From JBEBVQ01 sp037190845 (GTDB lineage: Bacteria > Bacteroidota > Bacteroidia > Chitinophagales > Chitinophagaceae), in contig JBBCJI010000001.1 in the NCBI GenBank assembly GCA_037190845.1, positions 62,001 through 126,000 of the forward strand: 64,000 bases of DNA. Direction: 5' to 3'. Below the pieces are notes generated by a model that had not been told where the DNA came from, did not search any database, and was given only the letters and a program-made list of their open reading frames with translations. Positions 1-7,568 of this stretch are shown here, in pieces. A program made the translations under genes and the position numbers. Each line of letters starts with the position of its first letter. The first letter of the stretch is position 1.

Positions 1-253
1 TGTAGACTCCTTTACGTTCGTGTACTACATCGTCATTGCGTGTGAGCGCCATGACATAGCCAATGGTATGGATCTCTTTTATTAACTCTTTAAAGTCTCC
101 TGATAAGCGGATTGCTGTTGTACCTGTATTAAGTGCAACAAGCTGTGCCTCGCTTGTCTGAAGTGAATTCGCGATTTCGCGGATACGGGTACGCGGGTTT
201 TCTGCTTTTATCTTTTCGTATTGATCTTTAAGATGTTGGATGGTGTCTGTCAT
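1..253 (-). CDS. hmuS: HmuS/HemS-type hemin-degrading factor, N-terminal part (cut by window edge)
   Basis: Translating the minus strand from the ATG at 253 gives about 84 residues that run off the left edge. Visible family signatures are an N-terminal helix ending RTRIREIANSL, then TSEAQLVALNTG, and later LTRNDDVVHERKGVY, which match the start of the HmuS/HemS/ChuS cytoplasmic heme-binding or heme-degrading proteins. It lies 6 bp after the hmuV stop in the same direction, so it is probably the last visible gene of an hmuTUVS operon that imports heme and releases its iron in the cytoplasm. The C-terminal three quarters are outside the window, so heme-ligand residues cannot be checked. Confidence 0.85.
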   Translation of the reverse strand, partial: MTDTIQHLKDQYEKIKAENPRTRIREIANSLQTSEAQLVALNTGTTAIRLSGDFKELIKEIHTIGYVMALTRNDDVVHERKGVY

Positions 254-259
254 TCTCTT

Positions 260-1063
260 TTATTTGGGCTGCAACATCTGTTTTGTTACAGCGGGTAAAA
301 TTATAGGATATTCGAAAGATTCGGGATAGTGTATCGTCATGGGAAAGTCATAAGAATGGGAGAGGTTTTCTTCATTCAAGACTTCCGTAGGTATGCCCAG
401 TGCCTGTACTACACCTTTTCGCAGAAGTAATACCTTGTCTGCATACTGCAGGGCGAGGTTCAGATCGTGCAGGATGGCGACGACACAATTTCCTCTGCCG
501 GCAAAGTCCTTGGCCATAACCAGTGCGTTGTGCTGATGGTTGATATCCAGATTATTACCTGGCTCGTCCATCAGCAGGTAGCGTGTTTTTTTGTCTGTCT
601 GCCATATCTGTGCAAATACGCGGGCCAGGTGTACACGTTGCTGCTCTCCGCCTGATAGTTCGAGGTAGCTTCTGTCTGCCAGCATTTCAACTCCGGCTTG
701 TACTAATGCTGCCTGTACGATTTCGAGATCTTGTTCTGCCGGGGTGTTTTTGAAATGAGGATAACGCCCCATAAGCACTACTTCCCGGACACTGAAGGGG
801 AGCGTAAGAATGGTTTGTTGTTGTAATACTGATGAGCACTGTGCCAGTTCTTTATGACTCCATGATGCCAGCGGCCGGTTGCCGATTGAAACATTGCCTG
901 CTTCCGGTTTGAGATCTCCCCGTGCGATCTTCAGGAGTGTAGATTTACCTGCGCCGTTGGCGCCCAGTATCGCTAACATTTCTCCCGGCTGCACCGTGCA
1001 GGATACCCGGTCTAAGATCGGTTTGTTGCCTATTGAGTATGATATGTCGTTTAATACAATCAT
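260..1063 (-). CDS. hmuV: Heme ABC transporter ATP-binding protein HmuV
   Basis: The 267-residue protein is an ABC-transporter ATPase of the FecE/HmuV class. Walker A (GANGAGKST) lies near residues 34-42, the Q-loop region near 80-83, the signature LSGGE at about 136-140, and Walker B (YLLMDEP) at about 162-168, followed by the H-loop (ILHDLNLAL). It would power cytoplasmic import of heme or iron chelates through HmuU. The start codon overlaps the hmuU stop by one base, indicating translational coupling. The heme assignment rests on adjacency to an HmuS-type protein and an HmuY-like protein. The ATPase alone could also be a siderophore or cobalamin type. Confidence 0.9.
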   Translation of the reverse strand: MIVLNDISYSIGNKPILDRVSCTVQPGEMLAILGANGAGKSTLLKIARGDLKPEAGNVSIGNRPLASWSHKELAQCSSVLQQQTILTLPFSVREVVLMGRYPHFKNTPAEQDLEIVQAALVQAGVEMLADRSYLELSGGEQQRVHLARVFAQIWQTDKKTRYLLMDEPGNNLDINHQHNALVMAKDFAGRGNCVVAILHDLNLALQYADKVLLLRKGVVQALGIPTEVLNEENLSHSYDFPMTIHYPESFEYPIILPAVTKQMLQPK

Positions 1064-2115
1064 TAAAGCAGCCGGGATGTTTTACGTTGTTTGATCAGGA
1101 TATACAGGAAGAACGGTGCACCCACCATTGCGGTAATGATACCTATAGGTATTTCGGAAGGGGCAAATGCAGTGCGGGATACGAGATCTGCACTCACCAG
1201 GAGTAGCGCGCCTGTCAGTGCAGACAGTGGCAGCAGGTAGCGGTGGTCAGGACCGATCATCTTTCGTACGATGTGCGGGATCACCAGTCCGACAAAGCCT
1301 ATGATGCCGGCCACAGCCACGGATGCTCCTACACAAAGAGCTGTAAGTATAATGATAATGCGTTTGGCCTGTTCAATGTTAATACCCAGGTGTATGGCTG
1401 TATTTTCGCCGAGCGCCAGGGCATTGAGCGATTTGGAAAGCCGGGGTAATATGATGACAGGGATAAGTGTAAATGGTAATAAGGCAGTAACATTGGTCCA
1501 CGTGGTCCCTCCCAGGCTGCCAAGTGTCCAGAAGGTGATGCTGCGGAGTTGCGCATCATTCGCATTATATGTAAATATGCCGGTAATGGCTCCTGCCAAT
1601 GCATTGATGGCGATCCCGGCGAGCAGCATGGTGGTAATGACTACTTTCCCATTAACATTTGACAGACGGTACACAATAATCATTGTTGCAAATGCACCCA
1701 TAAATGTGATGGCAGACAGTGAATATAAACTGGTCATACCACTGACTCCGGGAAACAGACGTGCACCGAGGACAATGCTCATCACTGCTGTCATGGAGGC
1801 ACCAGACGATATGCCGATCAGGCCGGGGTCGGCCAGGGGATTCCGGAACAAACCCTGCATGGACGCGCCGGATATGGCCAGTGCAGATCCGATCAGGATG
1901 GCCGAAAAGACGCGGGGTAACCGGATATGCCAGAGGACATTTTCCTGCTGGGTAGTAAAAGTACCATTGCTGCTGATCCCCATTCTTTTAGCAAGTATAC
2001 CCAGCGTCTGGCCCGGCGCTATCTCTACTGCTCCGATACCGACACTGAGTATAATCATGATACCCAACAACACAAAGAGAATGGGGGTAGCTATTTTAAC
2101 GGGCAGGGACTTCAT
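1063..2115 (-). CDS. hmuU: Heme/iron ABC transporter permease HmuU (FecCD family)
   Basis: This 350-residue, very hydrophobic protein belongs to the FecCD/BtuC permease family. Recognisable motifs are LPRVFSAILIGSALAISGASMQ near residue 70, NPLADPGLIGISSGA near 92-106, and the conserved C-terminal GFVGLVIPHIVR near 270. About nine to ten membrane segments are expected, forming the inner-membrane channel with HmuV as motor and HmuT as periplasmic donor. It overlaps hmuT by 20 bp and hmuV by 1 bp, so the genes are clearly one transcription unit. Length and motif order are normal for the family. Substrate specificity for heme is inferred from context. Confidence 0.9.
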   Translation of the reverse strand: MKSLPVKIATPILFVLLGIMIILSVGIGAVEIAPGQTLGILAKRMGISSNGTFTTQQENVLWHIRLPRVFSAILIGSALAISGASMQGLFRNPLADPGLIGISSGASMTAVMSIVLGARLFPGVSGMTSLYSLSAITFMGAFATMIIVYRLSNVNGKVVITTMLLAGIAINALAGAITGIFTYNANDAQLRSITFWTLGSLGGTTWTNVTALLPFTLIPVIILPRLSKSLNALALGENTAIHLGINIEQAKRIIIILTALCVGASVAVAGIIGFVGLVIPHIVRKMIGPDHRYLLPLSALTGALLLVSADLVSRTAFAPSEIPIGIITAMVGAPFFLYILIKQRKTSRLL

Positions 2116-2989
2116 TCAGTTGTTTTGATAAACTGTCAAGTGCTTTACCGGTACGAGGACCGAAGCCAGTAAGGAATAGTCCTTCCATTTCTATTACCTG
2201 TTTGTTTTTTCCTGCATTGGTTTCTTTCATGCCCTGTATCTGCAGCAATCCGTCTATGCCACCCAGGCTTGCCAGTCCGTCATCAAACATCAGAATTACG
2301 TCCGGGTTGGCGCTTACCAATGCTTCAGGAGTCAGGGGTTTGAAGTCGTCGAAGCCTTCAACGGCATTGACGCCGCCGGCCAGAGCGATCATTGTATTAG
2401 GAGCGGTTTTATTTCCTGCTGCCAGCAATGTACCTGCACCACGAGCATAGATAAATAATACCCTGGGGCTATGTGCCGGCTTCTGTACCAGTTCGAGATC
2501 ACGGTCTATTGTTTCAATAACTGCTGTTGCTTTTTCCGACACCCCAAATGTATCGGCAAGTTTGCGGATCAGGTTTTTCCCGCTTTCTATGGAGTATTCA
2601 AAGTCGCAGGTGATCAGTGGTACGCCGGCGCCATTTAGTTGTTCTATCAGCTCCGGACGTACAAACTCTTTGGTGCCAATTACAATAGTAGGATTATAAG
2701 CAAGAATTCTTTCTGCAGATAAATTCCTGTTGTGACCCACTTTGGGGAGTTCTCTGACGGATTCAGGATAAGTGCTGGTTACGTCCACTGCTTTTATGTA
2801 AGACTCAAAGCCAAGGGCGCACAGGGCTTCGGTAATACTGCCATTCAGCGACACGATACGTGATTCCGGCGTAAGGATAATTGTATTTGTTTCGCTTTGC
2901 TGTGCTTGCTTTTCATGTTCCGTCCCGCAGGAAGCTGATCCTAATGCAATAAGGCTGCAAATGAAGAGTAATACGTGATTTTTTTTCAT
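2096..2989 (-). CDS. hmuT: Heme ABC transporter substrate-binding lipoprotein HmuT
   Basis: The 297-residue protein begins with a lipoprotein signal peptide (LIALGSASC, lipid-modified Cys at about residue 21). The rest is a class III periplasmic-binding fold of the FhuD/BtuF/HmuT type. It has RIVSLNGSITEALCALG near 45-61, the conserved LSAERILAYNPTIVIG, and a central long-helix region. It would receive heme crossing the outer membrane and hand it to HmuU. It is the first gene of the leftward operon and is divergent from the HmuY-like gene across a 245-bp intergenic region. No TonB receptor of the HmuR type is visible nearby. Confidence 0.88.
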   Translation of the reverse strand: MKKNHVLLFICSLIALGSASCGTEHEKQAQQSETNTIILTPESRIVSLNGSITEALCALGFESYIKAVDVTSTYPESVRELPKVGHNRNLSAERILAYNPTIVIGTKEFVRPELIEQLNGAGVPLITCDFEYSIESGKNLIRKLADTFGVSEKATAVIETIDRDLELVQKPAHSPRVLFIYARGAGTLLAAGNKTAPNTMIALAGGVNAVEGFDDFKPLTPEALVSANPDVILMFDDGLASLGGIDGLLQIQGMKETNAGKNKQVIEMEGLFLTGFGPRTGKALDSLSKQLNEVPAR

Positions 2990-3138
2990 AAAAATGATGT
3001 GGTGTGTTGTTTTCTTTTGTATTTTATAAAATTCACTTTGTAATTGCTTGTTTATCTTTTTGAGAAAACAATCCTGTTGATTACAAGAGCAAAAGTAAAG
3101 AAACTAAAAAATGAATCGGGATCAGCCATTTTCATAAT

Positions 3139-3166
3139 CGGGAAAATTATTGCCACAATCAGGAAA
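3139..3166 (+). promoter_or_regulatory. Conserved block upstream of hmuY, also found upstream of the toxin-antitoxin operon
   Basis: These 28 bp, beginning CGGGAAAAT and containing ATTGCC and TCAGGAAA, match positions 5015-5042 at 24 of 28 bases. Weaker similarity continues about 16 bp upstream (3123-3138 versus 4999-5014). The block sits in the divergent hmuT/hmuY intergenic region, about 70 bp before the hmuY start. It may be an operator or a small dispersed repeat. The protein that would bind it is unknown. Confidence 0.45.
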
Positions 3167-3205
3167 TGGTGGCATTTCCATGACTGTTTTTGTTTTTCGC
3201 ACTTA

Positions 3206-3213
3206 TACCTTTG
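3206..3213 (+). promoter_or_regulatory. Putative -7 promoter box of hmuY
   Basis: TACCTTTG fits the Bacteroidetes -7 consensus TAnnTTTG and lies 22 bp before the hmuY start codon. A good TTTG -33 box at the usual 19-20 bp spacing is not seen, so only the -7 element is claimed. Confidence 0.35.
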
Positions 3214-3234
3214 CCGCCATAAAATCTCACTACA

Positions 3235-4626
3235 ATGAAAAAATTACATTACTTACTGACTGCCGGTGGTCTGATGCTGGCTGCCGGAACACATGCTCAG
3301 GTAGGTGTCTGGTCACAGGATACGGTTTTACTCTCGGCAGCAGCCGGTACATCGGGTACTGCCGCCGCGTTTAATACTGATGTTTTTTACCATTTCGGAA
3401 AAGGTGAAACTAAGCGCCAGCCTAACAATGATTGGCATATTGCCTTTGGAATGGGGGCAAGCGATGGTTATTCTGTAATTGCCAATCATGGTTCTGCCGG
3501 TGTAACCGTTTACTCGCTGAACTTATCTGCTGCAGCCAAATTTGGTACAGATCTGATTGCAGATACAGTGGGGAAGAAGTCGGTTAAGCTGTACAACTCT
3601 ATCGAACACTGGGCACAGGGGGCTTTTAATCAGAACGCAAACCCTTCCCTGTATATGGGAAATCATTTTGGCTGGGGTGCTTACGATTTTCTTGCTAATC
3701 CCGGTACTGGTGAACATAATATAAAAGGTGACAGCATTTTCCTGGTTACTACGAGTACCGGACATTATCAGGTATGGATAGAACGTTTCCGTACAGCAGG
3801 ACCTGCTGATAAGCAAGGCTGGGAATTTCACATAGCTGACATTGATGGTAGTAACCGTAAGGATGACACGATTTATCTTTCCGGATATACGGATAAGCTG
3901 TTTGCATATTACAATCTGGGCAGTAAGGAAGAACTGGATCGCGAACCTGTTAATGAGGACTGGGATATTGTATTTACAAAATATATGGATGAAGCAATGC
4001 CCGGTATGTTATATCCCTATACGGCTATCTTGAATAATCATAAATTATTTGTTGCGGAATTGCGTGACATTGATGCAGATACTGCTGAATATCATGATTA
4101 TGCGCTTGATTCTGTAATCAATTCTATCGGACGTGACTGGAAAACAAGTAACATGAATGATGGTAAATATGTTTTGGATACGGTAACTTATTTTGTGAAA
4201 TCCCGTGATAATAATATTTACCAACTGGAAATTACTTATTCTACAACAGCTGCCGGTCCGGCTGGTGTTCCTGAGGAAGGCGCAAAAATTGGTTTCCGTA
4301 AACGTCTGTCTGTAGAGGCAACAGAAGAACCGGAACCGGGAAACAGCGTAGCTGGAATCAATGCTGCTGTTGAAAGTTTCAATGTATTTCCGAATCCTGC
4401 ACAGTCTAAGGTGAATATCCTGATTGATGTTAAAGAACGTACGGAAAATGCACGTATTTCTATCATGGATCTCTCCGGCCGTACGGTTTTAAGTTCTGTA
4501 CAAACACTGAATGCCGGCCTGAATGCGCTTGGTGCTGATGTTAACAACTATCCTGCAGGTGTATACCTTGTTACGGTTAACGGCAATGGCTGGACTGCTC
4601 AGGAGAAAATAGTAGTACAACACTAA
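3235..4626 (+). CDS. HmuY-like heme-binding protein with T9SS type A sorting domain
   Basis: The 463-residue protein has a cleavable signal peptide (AAGTHAQ, cut near residue 22). Its long beta-rich middle contains phrases typical of the HmuY family, such as TDVFYHFGKGET, NDWHIAFGMG and EDWDIVFTKYMDE. Its last 80 or so residues (FNVFPNPAQ, then RISIMDLSGRTV and YPAGVYLVTVNG) form a type A T9SS sorting domain. HmuY proteins capture heme outside the cell. Most characterised ones are lipoproteins without this domain, so here the protein is predicted to be exported and surface-attached or released by T9SS. The divergent hmuTUVS operon supports a heme role. The middle appears to hold two HmuY-like halves, each with a W-D/H-I motif. 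Heme ligands cannot be assigned by eye. Confidence 0.75.
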   Translation: MKKLHYLLTAGGLMLAAGTHAQVGVWSQDTVLLSAAAGTSGTAAAFNTDVFYHFGKGETKRQPNNDWHIAFGMGASDGYSVIANHGSAGVTVYSLNLSAAAKFGTDLIADTVGKKSVKLYNSIEHWAQGAFNQNANPSLYMGNHFGWGAYDFLANPGTGEHNIKGDSIFLVTTSTGHYQVWIERFRTAGPADKQGWEFHIADIDGSNRKDDTIYLSGYTDKLFAYYNLGSKEELDREPVNEDWDIVFTKYMDEAMPGMLYPYTAILNNHKLFVAELRDIDADTAEYHDYALDSVINSIGRDWKTSNMNDGKYVLDTVTYFVKSRDNNIYQLEITYSTTAAGPAGVPEEGAKIGFRKRLSVEATEEPEPGNSVAGINAAVESFNVFPNPAQSKVNILIDVKERTENARISIMDLSGRTVLSSVQTLNAGLNALGADVNNYPAGVYLVTVNGNGWTAQEKIVVQH

Positions 4627-4667
4627 TCTCCGCAACCGGATATTGATTATTTTGAATGGTTTTACAG

Positions 4668-4695
4668 CCGGGAGGATTTTTCCTCCCGGTTTTTT
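4668..4695 (+). terminator. Rho-independent terminator after hmuY
   Basis: A perfect 9-bp stem CCGGGAGGA / TCCTCCCGG with a TTTT loop is followed by a run of six T. It lies about 40 bp after the hmuY stop codon. Confidence 0.9.
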
Positions 4696-4743
4696 GCATT
4701 ATTTGATCCTGTGTTTTTAAGTATTATTGGATATATTCATGGT

Positions 4744-4852
4744 GTCATTTAACCCGAAAAACCCGGTACTGATTCATTTGTGTATCCCAGCGTCTTGCTC
4801 CCACTGGAAATTGCACAAAGAACAGATTGCCGGGTTTTTCGGGTTAAATGAC
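4744..4852. repeat. Perfect 23-bp inverted repeat enclosing a 63-bp loop
   Basis: The arm at 4744-4766 (starts gtcatttaacccg, ends aacccgg) is exactly the reverse complement of 4830-4852. Imperfect pairing extends a little into the loop. The loop contains a 12-mer (4793-4804) whose reverse complement recurs at 4961-4972. No transposase is present. It could be a small palindromic mobile element or a structured RNA. Confidence 0.75.
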
Positions 4853-5014
4853 GTTGTATCGCCGCTGCCCGTTGGAGCAGCGAATACAATATGGCCCTGT
4901 ACGGTCCTGTAATGATTTAGCGTATTGGTAACTGCTTGATATTGTCAGCAGATATACCAGGTGGGAGCAAGAATGGTAAAGATAGAGTGTGATATTTCCA
5001 GCAGTTTGCAAAAA

Positions 5015-5042
5015 CGGGAAAATGATTGCCGTATTCAGGAAA
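5015..5042 (+). promoter_or_regulatory. Second copy of the hmuY-upstream block, before the toxin-antitoxin operon
   Basis: It matches 3139-3166 at 24 of 28 bases in the same orientation relative to the downstream gene. It lies about 40 bp upstream of the -33 box of the antitoxin promoter. Function unknown. Confidence 0.45.
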
Positions 5043-5082
5043 AACAGTGCAAAAAATTTCTTAACAGGTTTATTATCAATTT

Positions 5083-5114
5083 TTTGTGTTTTACGTATAA
5101 GATCATTATCTTTG
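5083..5114 (+). promoter_or_regulatory. Bacteroidetes-type promoter of the DUF6364/PIN operon
   Basis: TTTG at 5083-5086 and TATCTTTG at 5107-5114 are separated by 20 bp, which matches the Bacteroidetes -33/-7 consensus exactly. Transcription would start near 5121, about 14 bp before the ATG at 5135. Confidence 0.7.
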
Positions 5115-5134
5115 TCGTATAAAAAGTTGTGGAG

Positions 5135-5392
5135 ATGGATGCGAAAGTCACATTGAGCTTTAGCGCCGAGGTTATTGAAAAAGCCAAAGCCTTTGCTGCA
5201 GGGCAGGGGATAAGCCTTAGCCGGCTTACAGAAATACTTTTACGTAAGGCCACTACGGGAGGTTATAAATCCATTGAAGACCTGCCGGTAGCAGCGTGGG
5301 TGGCGCAGGTTGCGGAAGGCCCTGCCGAATATACCACCAAACGCCGTGGCCGCAAATCATTAAAAGACGAGTATTTTCAATCAAAGAAATGA
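5135..5392 (+). CDS. DUF6364-type antitoxin
   Basis: The protein is about 85 residues long and begins MDAKVTLSFSAEVIEKAKAFA, with the N-terminal strand and helix pattern of DUF6364/ribbon-helix-helix-like antitoxins. It ends in a basic tail (KRRGRKSLKDEYF). Such proteins neutralise a partner PIN toxin and usually repress their own promoter. The ATG at 5135 is chosen, although a GTG two codons earlier (5129) is in frame. Its stop overlaps the PIN gene start in an ATGA arrangement, as expected for a coupled antitoxin-toxin pair. Confidence 0.75.
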   Translation: MDAKVTLSFSAEVIEKAKAFAAGQGISLSRLTEILLRKATTGGYKSIEDLPVAAWVAQVAEGPAEYTTKRRGRKSLKDEYFQSKK

Positions 5393-5805
5393 ATGTCTTT
5401 CTGGATGCCAATATACTGGTAGCGGTGTTGAACAAGGAATATCCCGTATATAGTGATGCGGCGAGGCTGCTTAGTGTGCCCGGTCATAAAATATATACCT
5501 CTGCGGTATGCCTGGCTATCGCTTTTTATTTTGCAGAGAAAAAGCACGGCTCAACTGTTGCGCGGAAAAAAATAAGTCTGCTTGCCCGGCATCTTGAAAT
5601 AGCAGATTGTGGCAAAAAGGAAGCGGAAGCGGCAATTTCAAGCCACAGGATCCATGATTTTGAAGATGGGTTGGAATATTACGCTGCGATACATGCAGGT
5701 TGTACCTGCATCATTACGGAAGACAGCAATGATTTTTATTTTTCCGAGGTGGCGGTGCTGGATGCCGCCTCTTTTTTGCGTCAGTATGTGATACCCTCGT
5801 GCTGA
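5389..5805 (+). CDS. PIN-domain ribonuclease toxin (VapC-like)
   Basis: The 138-residue protein begins MNVFLDANILVAVL, the first acidic motif (Asp6) of PIN nucleases. It has a central acidic position around HDFEDGLEYYAA and the third motif IITEDSNDF near the C-terminus. PIN toxins cleave RNA, often tRNA or rRNA, when not bound by antitoxin. The ATG at 5389 overlaps the antitoxin stop (ATGA). Longer in-frame starts lie inside the antitoxin and are not credible. The RNA target is unknown. Confidence 0.8.
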   Translation: MNVFLDANILVAVLNKEYPVYSDAARLLSVPGHKIYTSAVCLAIAFYFAEKKHGSTVARKKISLLARHLEIADCGKKEAEAAISSHRIHDFEDGLEYYAAIHAGCTCIITEDSNDFYFSEVAVLDAASFLRQYVIPSC

Positions 5806-5815
5806 CCCGAATTCA

Positions 5816-7474
5816 CTACCAGATATTCAATCCATGTGTGCTGCCACATTCGGTTGCATCTTCATACCCGGCATCGGTATGGCGCAGTACACCCATGGCA
5901 GGATCATTATGCAATACCCGTTTCAATCGTGCTGTCGCATCTTCCGTACCATCGGCTACGATCACCATGCCTGCATGGAGCGAATATCCCATGCCCACGC
6001 CGCCGCCATGATGAAAAGATACCCAGGAAGCGCCTCCGGCCGTATTAATTAGCGCATTCAGGATCGGCCAGTCAGCTACGGCATCGGAACCGTCTTTCAT
6101 GGCTTCGGTTTCGCGGTTAGGTGATGCTACGGAGCCGCAGTCCAGGTGATCACGGCCGATGACAATAGGGGCTTTCACCTTTCCGTTTTTCACCAGCTCA
6201 TTAAATAGCAATCCGGCTTTTTCCCGTTCGCCCATACCGAGCCAACAGATACGTGCGGGCAGCCCCTGAAATGCAATTTTATCTTTAGCGAGCGTCAGCC
6301 AGCGATGAAGCCCTTTATTTTCAGGGAACAGCTCCATCAGGGCTTTGTCTGTGGTATAGATATCTTCCGGATCGCCGCTTAATGCTACCCAGCGGAACGG
6401 GCCTTTGCCTTCGCAGAACAGGGGGCGGATATAGGCAGGGACAAATCCAGGGAAGTTAAATGCGTCTTTCACATCACGTTTGTCATGCGCCTGGCCGCGG
6501 AGGTTATTGCCATAGTCGAATGTGATGGCGCCCCGTTTCTGCAGTTCGAGCATTTGCCGCACGTGACGAGCCATGGTGTCGAGCGAGCGTTTGATATATT
6601 CATCGGGATTGCTGCTGCGCAAGGCATTGGCTTCGGCGACGCTTAATCCTTCAGGGAAATAACCGATCAGCTCGTCGTGTGCCGACGTCTGGTCTGTGAG
6701 TGTATCCGGGGTAATGTTGCGGTCGATCAGCCGCTGCAGCAGGTCTGTGACATTGCAGCAAACCCCGATAGAAACTGCTTCCCCTTTACTTTTTGCATCC
6801 AGCGACCAGTTTATAGCTTCATCAATATCGCTGGTCCATTTGTCGAGATAGCGTGTGTCGATACGTTTTTTGATCCGCCAGTCTTCTATTTCAGCAGCCA
6901 GGCACACCCCTTCGTTCATGGTAATGGCCAAAGGTTGAGCCCCACCCATACCGCCAAGTCCGGCAGTGACGTTGAGCGTCCCTTTCAGGCTGCCGTTATA
7001 ATGCTGGCCGGCGAGCGACAGATACGTTTCGTAAGTGCCTTGCACAATGCCCTGGGAGCCGATATATATCCAACTTCCGGCGGTCATCTGGCCGTACATC
7101 ATCAAGCCTTTGGCTTCCAGTTCGCGAAAATGTTCCCAGTTAGCCCAGCGGCCTACGAGGTTGGAATTGGCGATCAGTACGCGCGGTGCGTCTTTATGAG
7201 AACGCAGGATACCTACCGGTTTGCCACTTTGTACCATGAGCGTTTCATCCTCCTCCAGGTCTTTCAGACATGCCAGTATCTTATCAAAGCTTTTCCAGTC
7301 GCGGGCGGCCTTACCAATGCCACCATATACGACCAAGTCTTCGGGGCGTTCGGCAACTTCGGGATCCAGATTGTTCTGGATCATGCGATAGGCTGCTTCT
7401 GCAATCCAGTTTTTGCAGTGCAGTGTAGTGCCGCGCGGAGCTTGTATAGTACGTTTTGATAAAGTTGTGGGCAT
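5816..7474 (-). CDS. hutU: Urocanate hydratase
   Basis: This protein of about 552 residues converts urocanate to imidazolone propionate, the second step of histidine breakdown, using tightly bound NAD. Recognisable conserved stretches are PEDLVVYGGIGKAARDW, LIANSNLVGRWANWEHFRELEA, the nucleotide-binding TAGLGGMGGAQPLA, FDYGNNLRGQAHD and SFHHGGGVGMGYSLHAG. The ATG at 7474 (MPTTLSKRT) is preferred. The reading frame remains open for 20 more codons to 7534, but that extension is low-complexity (SNTSPTSNTSNT) and is encoded by the hairpin repeat at 7485-7562. No hutH, hutI or hutG is next to it. Confidence 0.93.
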   Translation of the reverse strand: MPTTLSKRTIQAPRGTTLHCKNWIAEAAYRMIQNNLDPEVAERPEDLVVYGGIGKAARDWKSFDKILACLKDLEEDETLMVQSGKPVGILRSHKDAPRVLIANSNLVGRWANWEHFRELEAKGLMMYGQMTAGSWIYIGSQGIVQGTYETYLSLAGQHYNGSLKGTLNVTAGLGGMGGAQPLAITMNEGVCLAAEIEDWRIKKRIDTRYLDKWTSDIDEAINWSLDAKSKGEAVSIGVCCNVTDLLQRLIDRNITPDTLTDQTSAHDELIGYFPEGLSVAEANALRSSNPDEYIKRSLDTMARHVRQMLELQKRGAITFDYGNNLRGQAHDKRDVKDAFNFPGFVPAYIRPLFCEGKGPFRWVALSGDPEDIYTTDKALMELFPENKGLHRWLTLAKDKIAFQGLPARICWLGMGEREKAGLLFNELVKNGKVKAPIVIGRDHLDCGSVASPNRETEAMKDGSDAVADWPILNALINTAGGASWVSFHHGGGVGMGYSLHAGMVIVADGTEDATARLKRVLHNDPAMGVLRHTDAGYEDATECGSTHGLNIW

Positions 7475-7484
7475 GTCTGTGTTA

Positions 7485-7562
7485 GATGTGTTGGATGTGG
7501 GAGATGTGTTAGATGTGAGCGTATACGGATACATCCGTCACATCTCCCACATCTAACACATC
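7485..7562 (-). terminator. Long GATGTG-type hairpin directly after purC
   Basis: Arms at 7485-7508 and 7539-7562 are 24 bp each and complementary apart from one G-T pair. They start 6 bp beyond the purC stop codon. The arms are built from repeated gatgtg words, and a closely related hairpin follows purQ at 37081-37131. It could act as a terminator or mRNA 3-prime stabiliser, but no strong T tract follows. Confidence 0.5.
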
Positions 7563-7568
7563 ATTTAA

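Larger units (their letters stand above)
4696..5134. other. Structured intergenic region, no gene seen
   Basis: No convincing reading frame occurs here. The region holds a perfect 23-bp inverted repeat (4744-4766 and 4830-4852), a nested hairpin at about 4855-4889 (cgctgc...gcagcg inside ttgtat...atacaa), and a 12-bp inverted pair (4793-4804 and 4961-4972). It also contains the conserved block at 5015-5042 and the toxin-antitoxin promoter. Confidence 0.6.

Noticed and set aside
1271..2128. 285-residue open frame on the plus strand
   Set aside because: It lies entirely antisense to hmuU, whose permease motifs are clear. The composition is that of a shadow frame.
4727..4912. Short plus-strand frame in the inverted-repeat region
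   Set aside because: It is encoded largely by the palindrome arms and has no protein-like features or promoter at a suitable distance.
6677..7459. 260-residue plus-strand frame
   Set aside because: Antisense to hutU; no recognisable protein features.
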